A stretch of 64,000 nucleotides of DNA from Chloroflexota bacterium. GTDB taxonomy: Bacteria; Chloroflexota; Anaerolineae; Anaerolineales; Anaerolineaceae. The position numbers were made by a program, and so were the translations under genes. The DNA lies in assembly GCA_029561345.1 (NCBI GenBank), contig JAKQJC010000001.1, positions 1 through 64,000 of the forward strand, given 5' to 3'. The notes below the pieces were generated by a model. The model was not told the origin of the DNA. It worked only from the letters and a program-made list of their open reading frames with translations, and searched no databases. This document shows positions 17,298-25,539 of the stretch, one piece after another (position 1 is the stretch's first letter; each line of letters starts with the position of its first letter).

Positions 17298-17336
17298 TTG
17301 GATTTTGGCGCTCAAAACGGTTATAATTGCCCCATG
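17298..17336 (+). promoter_or_regulatory. promoter of the Elp3-like gene (leaderless)
   Basis: TTGGAT (17298-17303), an 18-base spacer and a perfect TATAAT (17322-17327) are followed by six bases and the ATG at 17334. This is the clearest of several cases where transcription should begin at the start codon. No Shine-Dalgarno sequence precedes it. Confidence 0.65.
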
Positions 17337-18992
17337 GACAGCGAAAAATGGCGCAAAGCACACCAATATACCCCTGAGCAGGAAGCCGCGGCCCGCAGCA
17401 TTCTGGAAGAACTGCGGCACGGGCGGGAACTGCACCAGGCGATGCGGCGGTACCCCCAGCCCGGCGGCGGTTATCTGCCCAAACATTTGCTGGTGGCGGT
17501 TTACCGCCAGCTTGTGGAGAGCGGCGAATGGCCTGCCGACCCCGCCCTGCTGGAACGCATTCGTATGAAGCCGGTGCGCACCCTTTCAGGGGTGACAACG
17601 GTGACGGTTTTAACCAAGCCGTATCCCTGTCCGGGCGATTGCATTTTTTGCCCGACCGAGGAACGCCAGCCGAAAAGTTATATCTCAGACGAACCGGGCG
17701 CGCGGCGGGCATTGGAGAACAATTTTGACCCGTTTGCCCAGGTGGATTCGCGCCTGCGCGCCCTGGCAGAGGTGGGACACCCCACCGACAAGGTGGAACT
17801 GCTGATTTTGGGTGGAAGCTGGTCTGCTTACCCGCGCGACTACCAGAAGTGGTTCATCCACCGCTGTTTCGAGGCGATGAACGGCTGTGAAAGCGCCAGT
17901 CTTGAAGAGGCGCATCAAATCAATGAAAACGCCGCGCACCGCAATGTGGGCCTGGTGATTGAAACCCGCCCCGACCTGGTGACGCCGGAGGAACTGGCCT
18001 GGCTGCGCAGCCTGGGGGTGACCAAGGTGCAGATGGGGGCGCAATCTCTGGATGATGTGCTGCTGGTGCTGAACCGGCGCGATCACACAGTGGCAGACAC
18101 GCTGCGCGCCTGCACCCTGCTGCGCGCCGGTGGTTTTAAAATCGTGCTGCACTGGATGCCCAACCTGCTGGGGGCGACCCCTGAAAGCGACCGTGAAGAT
18201 TTTGCGCGCCTGTGGATGAAGCGAGGCATTGAAACGGGATTCTGCCCGGATGAAATCAAGATCTATCCCTGCCAGCTGCTGGCCAACACTGAACTTTATC
18301 ATTACTGGGAGCGGGGAGAATATCAGCCCTATGACGAAGAGGTGCTGACTGAACTGGTGGCAGATGTGAAGGCAAAGGTGCCGCGCTACTGCCGCATCAA
18401 CCGGATCATCCGGGATATTCCCTCCAACAACGTGGTGGCAGGGAACAAGCGCACCAGCCTGCGCCAGGATGTGCAGGCAAACATGACCCGGCGCAAGCTG
18501 CGCTGCCAGTGCATCCGCTGCCGCGAGGTGCGCGAAAAAGCCGTGCTGCCAGGGGCTTTGAAACTGGAAGAGATTGTGTATTACCCGGCCCAGGCTGAGG
18601 AGCATTTCATTTCGTTTGTCACGCCCGATGATCACCTGGCGGGCTATCTGCGCCTTTCGCTGCCCGAAAAAGACGCCCCCAACCTGGGATTGGCGGATCT
18701 GGACGGCGCGGCCATCATCCGCGAGGTGCATGTTTACGGGCAATCGCTGCAGGTGGGCTCAGAAAGAACCGGGGCGGCGCAGCACGTGGGCCTCGGCTCC
18801 CGGCTGATCGAACTGGCAGCCGAGAAGGCTTATGCAAAGGGATTCCGCCGCCTGGCGGTGATTGCCGCCATTGGCACGCGGCGCTATTACCGCGCGCGAG
18901 GTTTTGCCGACGGCCAGCTTTACATGGTGCGCGATTTGACCATTCCAGATCTGGATGATGAACTGGAAGAGGAAATCGACCTGGAAGAATAA
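17334..18992 (+). CDS. Elp3-like radical SAM / GNAT acetyltransferase
   Basis: A 552-residue two-domain protein. The radical-SAM part carries the Cys cluster in YPCPGDCIFCPTEERQP (about 98-114) and ELLILGGSWSAYP. A GNAT domain ends the protein (HVGLGSRLIELAAEKAYAKG, then RRYYRARGF). Elp3 proteins make 5-carboxymethyl-type modifications on the tRNA wobble uridine using acetyl-CoA. Bacterial and archaeal members act without the eukaryotic Elongator partners. The start was moved from 17283 to ATG 17334, directly behind a TATAAT box. A strong terminator follows at 19098. Confidence 0.9.
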   Translation: MDSEKWRKAHQYTPEQEAAARSILEELRHGRELHQAMRRYPQPGGGYLPKHLLVAVYRQLVESGEWPADPALLERIRMKPVRTLSGVTTVTVLTKPYPCPGDCIFCPTEERQPKSYISDEPGARRALENNFDPFAQVDSRLRALAEVGHPTDKVELLILGGSWSAYPRDYQKWFIHRCFEAMNGCESASLEEAHQINENAAHRNVGLVIETRPDLVTPEELAWLRSLGVTKVQMGAQSLDDVLLVLNRRDHTVADTLRACTLLRAGGFKIVLHWMPNLLGATPESDREDFARLWMKRGIETGFCPDEIKIYPCQLLANTELYHYWERGEYQPYDEEVLTELVADVKAKVPRYCRINRIIRDIPSNNVVAGNKRTSLRQDVQANMTRRKLRCQCIRCREVREKAVLPGALKLEEIVYYPAQAEEHFISFVTPDDHLAGYLRLSLPEKDAPNLGLADLDGAAIIREVHVYGQSLQVGSERTGAAQHVGLGSRLIELAAEKAYAKGFRRLAVIAAIGTRRYYRARGFADGQLYMVRDLTIPDLDDELEEEIDLEE

Positions 18993-19019
18993 ACCGGGCA
19001 GATGGCTGCTAACGGGAGA

Positions 19020-19076
19020 AGATGTGTAGCCAGCAAGGCGGGAGAAGTCATTTTTCCCGATGCGGTGGACACATCT
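19020..19076 (+). other. nested inverted repeat between the Elp3-like gene and its terminator
   Basis: AGATGTGT (19020-19027) pairs with ACACATCT (19069-19076), enclosing an inner pair CGGGA (19039-19043) and TCCCG (19055-19059). The element stands alone in a 105-base spacer. It may be a small structured RNA or a 3'-UTR fold. Nothing in it matches a known RNA class. Confidence 0.3.
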
Positions 19077-19097
19077 CTGTGGAAAGGCAGAAAAACG

Positions 19098-19136
19098 AAA
19101 CCGGTGCGATTGGGAAAACCAATCGCACCGGTTTTT
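19098..19136. terminator. terminator between convergent genes
   Basis: AAACCGGTGCGATTGG (19098-19113) pairs perfectly with 19119-19134 around a five-base GAAAA loop, followed by T residues to 19136. It ends the plus-strand Elp3-like transcript and also faces the minus-strand PP2C operon. Confidence 0.85.
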
Positions 19137-19179
19137 GTTGAGATGGTTGATCCAGTCCAATGCTAATGTCGGGGTCTGG

Positions 19180-19917
19180 CTATGCCTGAACGGCAATCAC
19201 CAGGGTTTTATCATCCTCGGTGCGCGAGCGGACCTTGTCGGAATCGAGCCAGGCAGCCAGGTCCTGATTGGGGGCAGGGCGGGAGGGGGCCTGGCGGGCA
19301 AACTCGATCAGCGGGCGGAAGAAAGGCGGGTGCGGGGTCTGGGTGGATAGATCCAGCGCCAGGCGCAGCAGTCCGTCCGTCATCAGCACCAGCGCCTGCG
19401 GCAGACCGGGCTGGCTGGCGGATTGAAGATGGCTCAGGGCGCCGGGCATGGTGATGAAGTAGGTTTCGTTGGCATATTCGCCGCGGGTGGGCAGCAGCAG
19501 GGGGCTGAATTGATCCTGAGTGTCTTGAAGGATCACGCAGCCGTCGCCGAGCTGGGCGGCAGTGACTTCAGAGGCTGTGAGGATGACAGCGGTGAGGGTG
19601 GTGGCAAAGACATTCAGCGGGAGGCCGCGCTCCTGAGCCAGGGCGGAGAGGGCAGCCAGGGCTTTTTCAAAGGCGAGCGGCAGGGCGGCGGATGGGGTTT
19701 CCTGCAGCAGCAGGTCTTCCAGCTCATTGAGGACAGTGTCGACAGCCAGGCGGGCGCCATCAGCCGAAAATTCGGCCGATCCGGCGCCGTCGGCGCAGGC
19801 CAGCAGCAGGGTGCCACTCGGCAGCAGCCGGTGAGCGGCATAATCCTGGCAGGGCTGGCTGCGGCGCTGGTGCAGGCTGCCGGCGATAAAGGCGGAGACG
19901 ATATTCCAGGTGCTCAT
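19180..19917 (-). CDS. PP2C-family protein phosphatase (TerY-system type)
   Basis: A 245-residue metal-dependent Ser/Thr phosphatase. PP2C metal and catalytic motifs are present in order: QDY (Asp25), LLACADGAGS (Asp43), AAQLGDG (Asp125) and the C-terminal EDDKTLVIAV (Asp236/237). It is shorter than PrpC-type phosphatases and resembles the PP2C that accompanies TerY-like vWA proteins. It starts six bases after the vWA gene stops. In TerY-P triads the phosphatase, the vWA protein and a kinase act together; a kinase of the right type is encoded at 4029-7301. Any target is unknown. Confidence 0.85.
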   Translation of the reverse strand: MSTWNIVSAFIAGSLHQRRSQPCQDYAAHRLLPSGTLLLACADGAGSAEFSADGARLAVDTVLNELEDLLLQETPSAALPLAFEKALAALSALAQERGLPLNVFATTLTAVILTASEVTAAQLGDGCVILQDTQDQFSPLLLPTRGEYANETYFITMPGALSHLQSASQPGLPQALVLMTDGLLRLALDLSTQTPHPPFFRPLIEFARQAPSRPAPNQDLAAWLDSDKVRSRTEDDKTLVIAVQA

Positions 19918-19923
19918 GGCGAA

Positions 19924-20649
19924 TCAGGTGGAGGTATCGATGGAACCCCAGTTGACAGGGGGCAGGGCCACCTGGTCGCCGGGTTTGGACTGCGCCACTG
20001 CCGAGAGGCTCTTTGATAGCCACTGGAAGAGGTCGCGGAAAGCCAGGCCCTTCAGGCGCACGGGGGGACGCTGATCGGAGAAGCAGGCCAGGTTTTTCAG
20101 GTTGGCGCGCTGCACGCCCACGCCGTAGAAAATGACGCCTTTACGGGATTCTTCCTGTTTGACATGCTCGGCAGCTTCCATCCAGTTGGAACCGGGGTTG
20201 GGGGCGCCGTCCGTCACCAGGAACATCCACGGTCTGAAGTAATCCACGCCGTTGGCTTTATAAATTTCCTTGCGGTCGCGCAGCAGGGCCAGGGCAGTCT
20301 CAACGGCTTCACCCATAGGGGTATCGCCGCCCAGCTTGATATCCGGCGGCTCAAATTCATTGGCGGTGATGAAAGCCTGGCTGGCGTCGGCGGGAATTTC
20401 CTGGGCGGCGCCGCCGCGCACATCGAGCACGCGCACCGGGCCAAAGATGACCACGGCCACTTCCACACGCAGGGCGGCCAGGGTATCCTGCTTGATTTCC
20501 TCTGCAAAGATGCGCAGCCCTTCATTTAATTCTTCCATGGGCTGGCCGATCATCGAGCCGGAGCGGTCGAGCACCAGCACCACGGGGCAGCGCGGTTCTG
20601 GGTTCTGCGCGAACTCGATATCTTCCAGCGGGAGAGGGATATCACTCAT
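19924..20649 (-). CDS. TerY-like von Willebrand factor A domain protein
   Basis: A 241-residue single-domain vWA protein. The metal-ion-dependent adhesion site is complete: DRSGS (Asp28, Ser30, Ser32), Thr110 in GGDTPMGEA and Asp147 in LVTDGAPN. The sequence agrees with TerY of tellurite and stress-response systems, cytosolic scaffolds usually encoded with a PP2C phosphatase and a kinase. ATG 20649 has AAGGAG at good spacing. The PP2C gene follows after six bases. It is the fifth gene of the gmk-to-PP2C run but has a possible promoter of its own. Confidence 0.88.
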   Translation of the reverse strand: MSDIPLPLEDIEFAQNPEPRCPVVLVLDRSGSMIGQPMEELNEGLRIFAEEIKQDTLAALRVEVAVVIFGPVRVLDVRGGAAQEIPADASQAFITANEFEPPDIKLGGDTPMGEAVETALALLRDRKEIYKANGVDYFRPWMFLVTDGAPNPGSNWMEAAEHVKQEESRKGVIFYGVGVQRANLKNLACFSDQRPPVRLKGLAFRDLFQWLSKSLSAVAQSKPGDQVALPPVNWGSIDTST

Positions 20650-20700
20650 ATCATCGCTCCTTGTGAGGCGGTTTGCACCGGTGAAACCAGCGCTTAAATG

Positions 20701-20709
20701 ATTGTATCA
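20701..20709 (-). promoter_or_regulatory. possible extended -10 promoter for the vWA-PP2C pair
   Basis: Read on the minus strand, TGATACAAT lies 51 bases before the vWA start codon. It has a TGn extension and a good -10 hexamer but no visible -35 box. It would let vWA and PP2C be expressed apart from the NUDIX and TIR genes. Confidence 0.4.
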
Positions 20710-21342
20710 CAGATCGCCAAAAGGCTTTTGGGGGCAGCGGAAAAGCGGGGGCCAGGCATCCTGCGGGGGAATGAGGGGCGGCAGATGGCCCAGCGGCGCC
20801 CAAAAAAGGCTGAATATGTGGTGATCCGCTTCCCTTTCCCAGGTCAGTGGGCAGGGGGCGTTATATCTGAGATGCACAAAGACGCGCTGCTGGGTGTGGG
20901 TGACGGCTTCAGCGGACAGCCAGCCGGTGATGATGTAAGTCAGGAAGGTGGGATCGGGCAGGCGGTCTTCTTCTTCATATGAAACCTGCACAAAGCCATT
21001 TTCACGCCGCAATTCCTTCACGGCAATGCCGCGGGGCAGGGTCGCCCAATCGAAGGAGGGAAGCATGGGGCGGGCATGAACCAGGCTTTTCTGGCGCACC
21101 CAGGCCTGCCCGGGCGAAGCCGCCAGGGTGGTTTCGGCGCAGATACAGCAAGCATCGCAGGCCAGGCCGGTTTCTTCGCGGGCTTCGCGCAGGGCGGCTT
21201 GCAGTGGGGTCTCGCCATCGTCAATGGTGCCGGCCGGGATCTGAATGCCGGCAAAGGGATGGCGAATAAGCAGCAGTTCATTTCCCGCGGGTGTGCTGCG
21301 GGTGATGAAGGCGGTCACTTTATGCAGGGGAGATTCATTCAT
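20707..21342 (-). CDS. NUDIX hydrolase
   Basis: A 211-residue NUDIX protein with a perfect NUDIX box between residues 38 and 60 (G-x5-E-x7-REAREETGL), so it should be catalytically active on a nucleoside diphosphate linked to another group. The residues that separate ADP-ribose, dinucleotide or (d)NTP substrates cannot be assigned by eye. A C-terminal stretch of about 70 residues lies beyond the core. Its ATG overlaps the end of the macro-TIR gene by eight bases, so the two are translationally coupled. That context makes an ADP-ribose-type substrate attractive, by inference only. Confidence 0.9.
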   Translation of the reverse strand: MNESPLHKVTAFITRSTPAGNELLLIRHPFAGIQIPAGTIDDGETPLQAALREAREETGLACDACCICAETTLAASPGQAWVRQKSLVHARPMLPSFDWATLPRGIAVKELRRENGFVQVSYEEEDRLPDPTFLTYIITGWLSAEAVTHTQQRVFVHLRYNAPCPLTWEREADHHIFSLFWAPLGHLPPLIPPQDAWPPLFRCPQKPFGDL

Positions 21343-22366
21343 CGGGAATCAGGCGCACCAGGCGGGCGCAGGCCTGGCGCATGGCCTCCTGGTTGCCTTC
21401 GCGGCAGTCCATATATTGCCATTTGCTGAAATGCGGCGGCAGGTCGGCTGAGTAGAGGTAAATGGGGAAGAGCAGGTCCTGGTGGGTTTTGGCATGCAGG
21501 GTGAGAGCAATGTTGTATTCCTCCTGGCAGGCTTTTGAGACGAGATAATCGGGGGAATAGACCGCCAGCACCTTGTACACATTGTCAATGCTGCGGTAGA
21601 GCTTTTCCTGCCAGGCCTCGCCGGTTTGCAGTTCGCCCTGATCGATGAAGATGCGCAGGTTGGGGCGCAGGCGCTTCAGTTCGGCCATCATAAATTCAAC
21701 TTCAGGCCGGTTTTTATGGGAATAGCTGATGAAGAGGTCATAGCGGGCGATGGTTTTGACCGGGCTGGCGGCGCGCAGGTAGTTGCGTTTGAGGATGGCA
21801 AAGGCGCCTTTCAGTTCGGCAGCCTTGTAGCGCGACTGCTCCATGAGGATGAGCCGGCGGATGGGCAGGCCGTGTTCCAGCCAGTTGACGGCAGCGGTGA
21901 AAAGGGCTTCCATCATATCCACCACCGGAGCCCTGGCGGCGCCAGTGGACACCAGCGGCATGGCCACGCGCGTCATGGGGTTGGGTCCGCAGACGAAGGG
22001 TACCAGGCTGCGGAAGATATCGCCCACCACATCGGCTGGCGAGCCGTTGTTGTTGGAGGGTTCAAAGCACAGCAACTGTTTGAAGGGCAGGCTGGCGGGA
22101 GAGGTGATGGGCTGGGACAGCCAGCAGGAACAGGTCTGGCGCAGGTCCACCAGCTTGTTTTCAGAGAGTTTTTGCACCGACACGCCTTTGTGATGCAGGG
22201 CGCCCATCAGGGAATGGCGGCTGGGGTAGTAATCATTGGGGTAGGCAGAAACCACCAGGATATCCACGGCCTGCTCGTGGGTCAGGCCGGTGAGGTCGCC
22301 CTGCCAGAGTTCGATGACACGTTCATCGTTGCCGCGGTTGATGCTGAGGGAATCAAGAAGCTGCAT
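21335..22366 (-). CDS. macro-like domain fused to a TIR domain
   Basis: A 343-residue two-domain protein. Residues about 16-178 have the macro-domain pattern: VIELWQGDLTGLT, VDILVVSA, and RVAMPLVSTGAARAPVVD with a following long helix and LILME strand. The Asn that usually follows the VNAA-type strand is not conserved (VVSAYPND). Residues 209-343 are a TIR domain: YDLFISYSHKNR, FIDQGELQTGEAW, VYSPDYLVSKAC and the putative NADase Glu283 (C280-x-x-E283). TIR domains cleave NAD+ or make ADP-ribose signals, and macro domains bind ADP-ribose derivatives. GAGGTG precedes ATG 22366. It lies between a rhomboid gene and the coupled NUDIX gene. Confidence 0.85.
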   Translation of the reverse strand: MQLLDSLSINRGNDERVIELWQGDLTGLTHEQAVDILVVSAYPNDYYPSRHSLMGALHHKGVSVQKLSENKLVDLRQTCSCWLSQPITSPASLPFKQLLCFEPSNNNGSPADVVGDIFRSLVPFVCGPNPMTRVAMPLVSTGAARAPVVDMMEALFTAAVNWLEHGLPIRRLILMEQSRYKAAELKGAFAILKRNYLRAASPVKTIARYDLFISYSHKNRPEVEFMMAELKRLRPNLRIFIDQGELQTGEAWQEKLYRSIDNVYKVLAVYSPDYLVSKACQEEYNIALTLHAKTHQDLLFPIYLYSADLPPHFSKWQYMDCREGNQEAMRQACARLVRLIPDE

Positions 22367-22380
22367 GGAAACACCTCATC

Positions 22381-23130
22381 TCATGAGATCAGAAATCCGA
22401 TGGCGATCAGAGCAAAAATCAACATAAAGGTTAACAATCCGCCCAGCCAGATGCGTCCCTGTGAACGGTCATCATACAGGGTGAAAACCGGGTAGCTGCC
22501 TTTAAGATCCAGGTGAGGGCCGGAAATAAAGGTGAACAGGCCGCCCGCCAGCAGGCCGCCGATGTGGCCGAGGTTATCAATGCGCGAACCGGGCTGAAAG
22601 CCGATGACAAGATTGATGCCGATGACCACCGCAATATTGGCAATGAGCTGGCCGAATTTGCTGCCATAGAGGCGGCGGTTGGTGATGATGTAAACGCCTT
22701 CAGCGGCGATCAGGCCAAAAACGGCGGTGGAAGAACCAAGCGAATAGGCATCTGAAAAGGCAAAAGAAAGGGCATTGCCGCCCAGGGCGGCGAGAAAATA
22801 GAGCGCCAGAAAGCGCGGGGTGCCAAAGGCGCGTTCCAGGTCGGGGCCAAACTGCATCAGGGCGTACATGTTGAAGGCGATGTGCATGAGGCTGCCGTGA
22901 AGGAAAACGGGGGTGATGAAGCGCCAGATTTCGCCTTGCAGGATGAAAGGATCAATTTTGCCCCCGAAAATAAAGAGCCAGTCATATTTCAGAAACGCTT
23001 CTGAGGCGAGCTGAAGCAAAAAACAGCCAATTGTGATCACAAGCAGGGCGTAAGTGGCCAAGGGGCGCGCCTGCGGCAGGCGAATTTGCGGCGGTGGAAG
23101 CGGTTTGGGGGTGTCTTCGATATTTTCCAT
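22381..23130 (-). CDS. rhomboid-family intramembrane serine protease
   Basis: A 249-residue protein with about six membrane helices after a Pro-rich cytosolic N-terminus. The active-site set is complete: HIAFNMY (His83, Asn87), GSSTAVFG (catalytic Ser134) and GHIGG (His189). It should cleave membrane proteins near the outer membrane face. Start ATG 23130 (MENIEDTPKP) is four bases after the gmk stop. The longer reading starting at 23259 would overlap gmk. Its stop lies 14 bases before the macro-TIR start. Confidence 0.9.
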   Translation of the reverse strand: MENIEDTPKPLPPPQIRLPQARPLATYALLVITIGCFLLQLASEAFLKYDWLFIFGGKIDPFILQGEIWRFITPVFLHGSLMHIAFNMYALMQFGPDLERAFGTPRFLALYFLAALGGNALSFAFSDAYSLGSSTAVFGLIAAEGVYIITNRRLYGSKFGQLIANIAVVIGINLVIGFQPGSRIDNLGHIGGLLAGGLFTFISGPHLDLKGSYPVFTLYDDRSQGRIWLGGLLTFMLIFALIAIGFLIS

Positions 23131-23134
23131 GAGC

Positions 23135-23758
23135 TTAGAGGGTGATGGTGCGGTGCTGCACTTTGTGATGTTCCGCATCAATAATTCTGACGATGGTATC
23201 CACAGCCTGTTCAAGGCGGCCTTCAGAATTGACCACCACATAATCAAATTCATGCACATGAGTCAGTTCATCGCGGGCGGTGGCGGTGCGCACGGCCAGG
23301 CTGTCGGGGGTTTCGGTTTTGCGGGCTTTCAGGCGTTCCAGCCATTCTTCTTCGTTGGCCGGGGTCAGGAAAATCAGCACTGCTTCAGGGCACAGGCGGC
23401 GGATGGTGGCAGCGCCCTGCACATCCACGCGCATGATGACATCCTTGCCTGAATTCATGGCCTGGCGGATCTGTTCTTTGGGGATGCCTTTGTAATCCTG
23501 ATAGACCACAGCCCATTCCAGCAGTTCATTTTTGGCGATCATATCTTCAAATTTGGCGCGGTCATAGAAAAAATAATCCACCCCGTCCACTTCGCCAGGG
23601 CGAATTTTGCGAGTGGTGGCGGTGACGACAAAATGCAGGGGAAGCTGACGGGCCTTTAATGAAATGAGGGCGGAATCTTTGCCAACGCCAGAAGGGCCGG
23701 AGATAACCACCAGGAGGGGTTTGGGGTGAAAAATGGCAAACGAAATATGTTCGGGCAT
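23135..23758 (-). CDS. gmk: guanylate kinase
   Basis: A 207-residue enzyme converting GMP and ATP to GDP and ADP. The P-loop is SGPSGVGKDS near residue 20. The GMP-binding region is TTRKIRPGEVDGVDYFF, followed by DVQGAATIRRLCPEAVLIF and the lid region. Length is normal. GAGAGG precedes ATG 23758. It heads the minus-strand run toward the rhomboid and TIR genes and is divergent from the FmdB-like gene. A housekeeping gene leading a signalling cassette may simply supply read-through transcription. Confidence 0.95.
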   Translation of the reverse strand: MPEHISFAIFHPKPLLVVISGPSGVGKDSALISLKARQLPLHFVVTATTRKIRPGEVDGVDYFFYDRAKFEDMIAKNELLEWAVVYQDYKGIPKEQIRQAMNSGKDVIMRVDVQGAATIRRLCPEAVLIFLTPANEEEWLERLKARKTETPDSLAVRTATARDELTHVHEFDYVVVNSEGRLEQAVDTIVRIIDAEHHKVQHRTITL

Positions 23759-23839
23759 GAAACCTCTCTAAATTCTAATAAAAAACCTATTGTTATTGAT
23801 TATAATTCAGATTATCTATCTTGAAACAGGAGTTTTTGC

Positions 23840-24277
23840 ATGCCGAGTTATGAATTTCGCTGCCTGGATTGCCACAAGCGTTTTGAAAAATTTATGTCCT
23901 ACCAGGAATATGACCGTTGGGAAGCCAGCAAGGCTGACGGCAGCCAGGTGATGACCTGCCCGCACTGCAAGAGCGCGAACGTGCAGCGAAAAATTGGCCG
24001 CATCAGGGTGCTGCGTTCCAATGCCAGCCGCATGGAAGATTTTTCGGATATTTCGCGGCTGGATGCCCTCGAAGACGATCCGGTGGCACTGGGGCAGATG
24101 ATGCGCGAGGCGCAGGACCTTTCAGGCGAAGAAATGCCCCCTGAATTTGATGAAGTGGTGCACCGTCTGGAGGCGGGTCAGCCGCCAGATCAGATTGAAA
24201 AAGACATGCCCGAATTGAGTGATGGCGGCAAGGGGATGGATTCCACCGGAGATTTGCCGGACGGGTTGGATTACTGA
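23840..24277 (+). CDS. FmdB-like zinc-ribbon protein
   Basis: A 145-residue protein whose N-terminus (MPSYEFRCLDCHKRFEKF) and second CPHCK knuckle form the FmdB putative regulatory zinc ribbon. Cys pairs are about 8/11 and 40/43. The acidic C-terminal half is unusual in length and carries no known domain. FmdB proteins are widespread and poorly understood. The name comes from a methanotroph amide-utilisation locus and does not indicate function here. CAGGAG precedes the ATG, and hemW starts six bases after the stop. Confidence 0.8.
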   Translation: MPSYEFRCLDCHKRFEKFMSYQEYDRWEASKADGSQVMTCPHCKSANVQRKIGRIRVLRSNASRMEDFSDISRLDALEDDPVALGQMMREAQDLSGEEMPPEFDEVVHRLEAGQPPDQIEKDMPELSDGGKGMDSTGDLPDGLDY

Positions 24278-24282
24278 GCGGC

Positions 24283-25539
24283 ATGGAGCCGGTCAGCCTG
24301 TATTTTCATATTCCATTTTGCCGCAGCCGCTGCGCCTATTGTGATTTCACCACGGCAGCCGGCTGCGATGCTTTAATTCCTGCTTACCTGGATGCCCTGT
24401 TGAGCGAAATCAGGGGGGTGAAGGAGGCCGCAGGCAGGCTTCTGCCTGCACACACGGTGTATTTCGGCGGCGGCACCCCATCGTTGATCCCACTGGAAGG
24501 TTACAACCGTCTGTTTGAGGCCATTCGGGAGGCTTTTGAACTGACGGTTGACGCCGAGATCACCCTGGAAGCCAACCCGGGAACAGTGGACGGTGACTAT
24601 TTGCGCGGCCTCAGGCAGGCCGGGTTCAACCGCATCAGTTTTGGCATGCAGTCGGCCTGGCCGGAAGAACTGGCGCTGCTGGGACGGCGCCATTCTCATC
24701 TGGAGGTCATCCGGGCCGTCAACCAGGCGCGGACCGCCGGCTTTGAACAGGTGAGCCTGGATCTGATTTACGGCCTGCCCGGGCAGGGTCTGGATAGCTG
24801 GCGTTTTTCCGTTGAACGGGCGCTGGAATTGAATCCCGATCATCTATCCCTTTACAGCCTGACGGTGGAACCCGGCACGCCGCTGGCCGCCTGGGTTGGA
24901 CGCGGCCTGCTGCCTGAGCCGGATGCAGACCAGGCGGCGCGCATGTACACCTGGGCGCGCGCCCGGCTGGCACGAGCAGGCATGGCGCAGTATGAAATTT
25001 CCAACTGGGGCAGGCGTTTGAGCCGGGGTAAGATTGCTCTTTGCCGGCACAACCGCCATTACTGGCGGCGCGAGCCCTATTTTGGCTTTGGCGCAGGGGC
25101 GCACGGCTTTCTGGAAGGCTGGCGGGTATCCAACACGCCTGATACGGCCGCTTACATCCGGCGCTGCGGCGAGCAAAAACGCGAAAGCCTGGCATTTTCG
25201 CCAGCCTGCGAGACGCGCTTGAAGCTGGACGCCCGGACGGAAATGGAAGAGGTCATGTTTCTGGGGCTGCGCCTGACCCGCGAAGGGGTGAGTGAGGCCA
25301 GGTTTTTAGCCCAAACCGGGCGGGAACTGCGCCAGGTTTACGGCCGGGAGATTGATGAATTGGTTAAGTGGGGAATGCTGACCTGGAAGGGCCGGCGACT
25401 GGTACTGACGGCGCGCGGCCAGCGGCTGGGAAACCAGGTGTTTCTGCGCTTCTTACACGATCAAGAAACCACCACCCGGGTGCCGAGGCTCATTTTGTAC
25501 CATTCTTCGGGGTTGATCACCGGGGTGGTCCAGCGGTAG
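24283..25539 (+). CDS. hemW: HemW-like radical SAM protein
   Basis: A 418-residue radical-SAM protein with the Cys cluster CRSRCAYC (13-20) and the HemW/HemN-type sequence VYFGGGTPSLIP. RISFGMQS and YEISNWGR are also present. HemW is a haem chaperone long misannotated as coproporphyrinogen III oxidase. The Cys arrangement without the additional HemN residues favours HemW. The C-terminal 26 codons overlap, antisense, the end of the L,D-transpeptidase gene (25461-25539). Confidence 0.88.
   Translation: MEPVSLYFHIPFCRSRCAYCDFTTAAGCDALIPAYLDALLSEIRGVKEAAGRLLPAHTVYFGGGTPSLIPLEGYNRLFEAIREAFELTVDAEITLEANPGTVDGDYLRGLRQAGFNRISFGMQSAWPEELALLGRRHSHLEVIRAVNQARTAGFEQVSLDLIYGLPGQGLDSWRFSVERALELNPDHLSLYSLTVEPGTPLAAWVGRGLLPEPDADQAARMYTWARARLARAGMAQYEISNWGRRLSRGKIALCRHNRHYWRREPYFGFGAGAHGFLEGWRVSNTPDTAAYIRRCGEQKRESLAFSPACETRLKLDARTEMEEVMFLGLRLTREGVSEARFLAQTGRELRQVYGREIDELVKWGMLTWKGRRLVLTARGQRLGNQVFLRFLHDQETTTRVPRLILYHSSGLITGVVQR

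Noticed and set aside
17685..18743. A 352-codon minus-strand open frame opposite the Elp3-like gene
   Set aside because: It is antisense to strong radical-SAM and GNAT motifs and its His/Gln-rich translation resembles no protein family.
19180..22366. Canonical Thoeris or tellurite-resistance operon
   Set aside because: No separate ThsA-type effector and no TerD, TerC or TerB genes are present, so only component-level similarity is claimed.
24283..25539. Annotation of the radical-SAM gene as oxygen-independent coproporphyrinogen oxidase HemN
   Set aside because: The Cys cluster and short length fit HemW, and no other haem synthesis gene is nearby.
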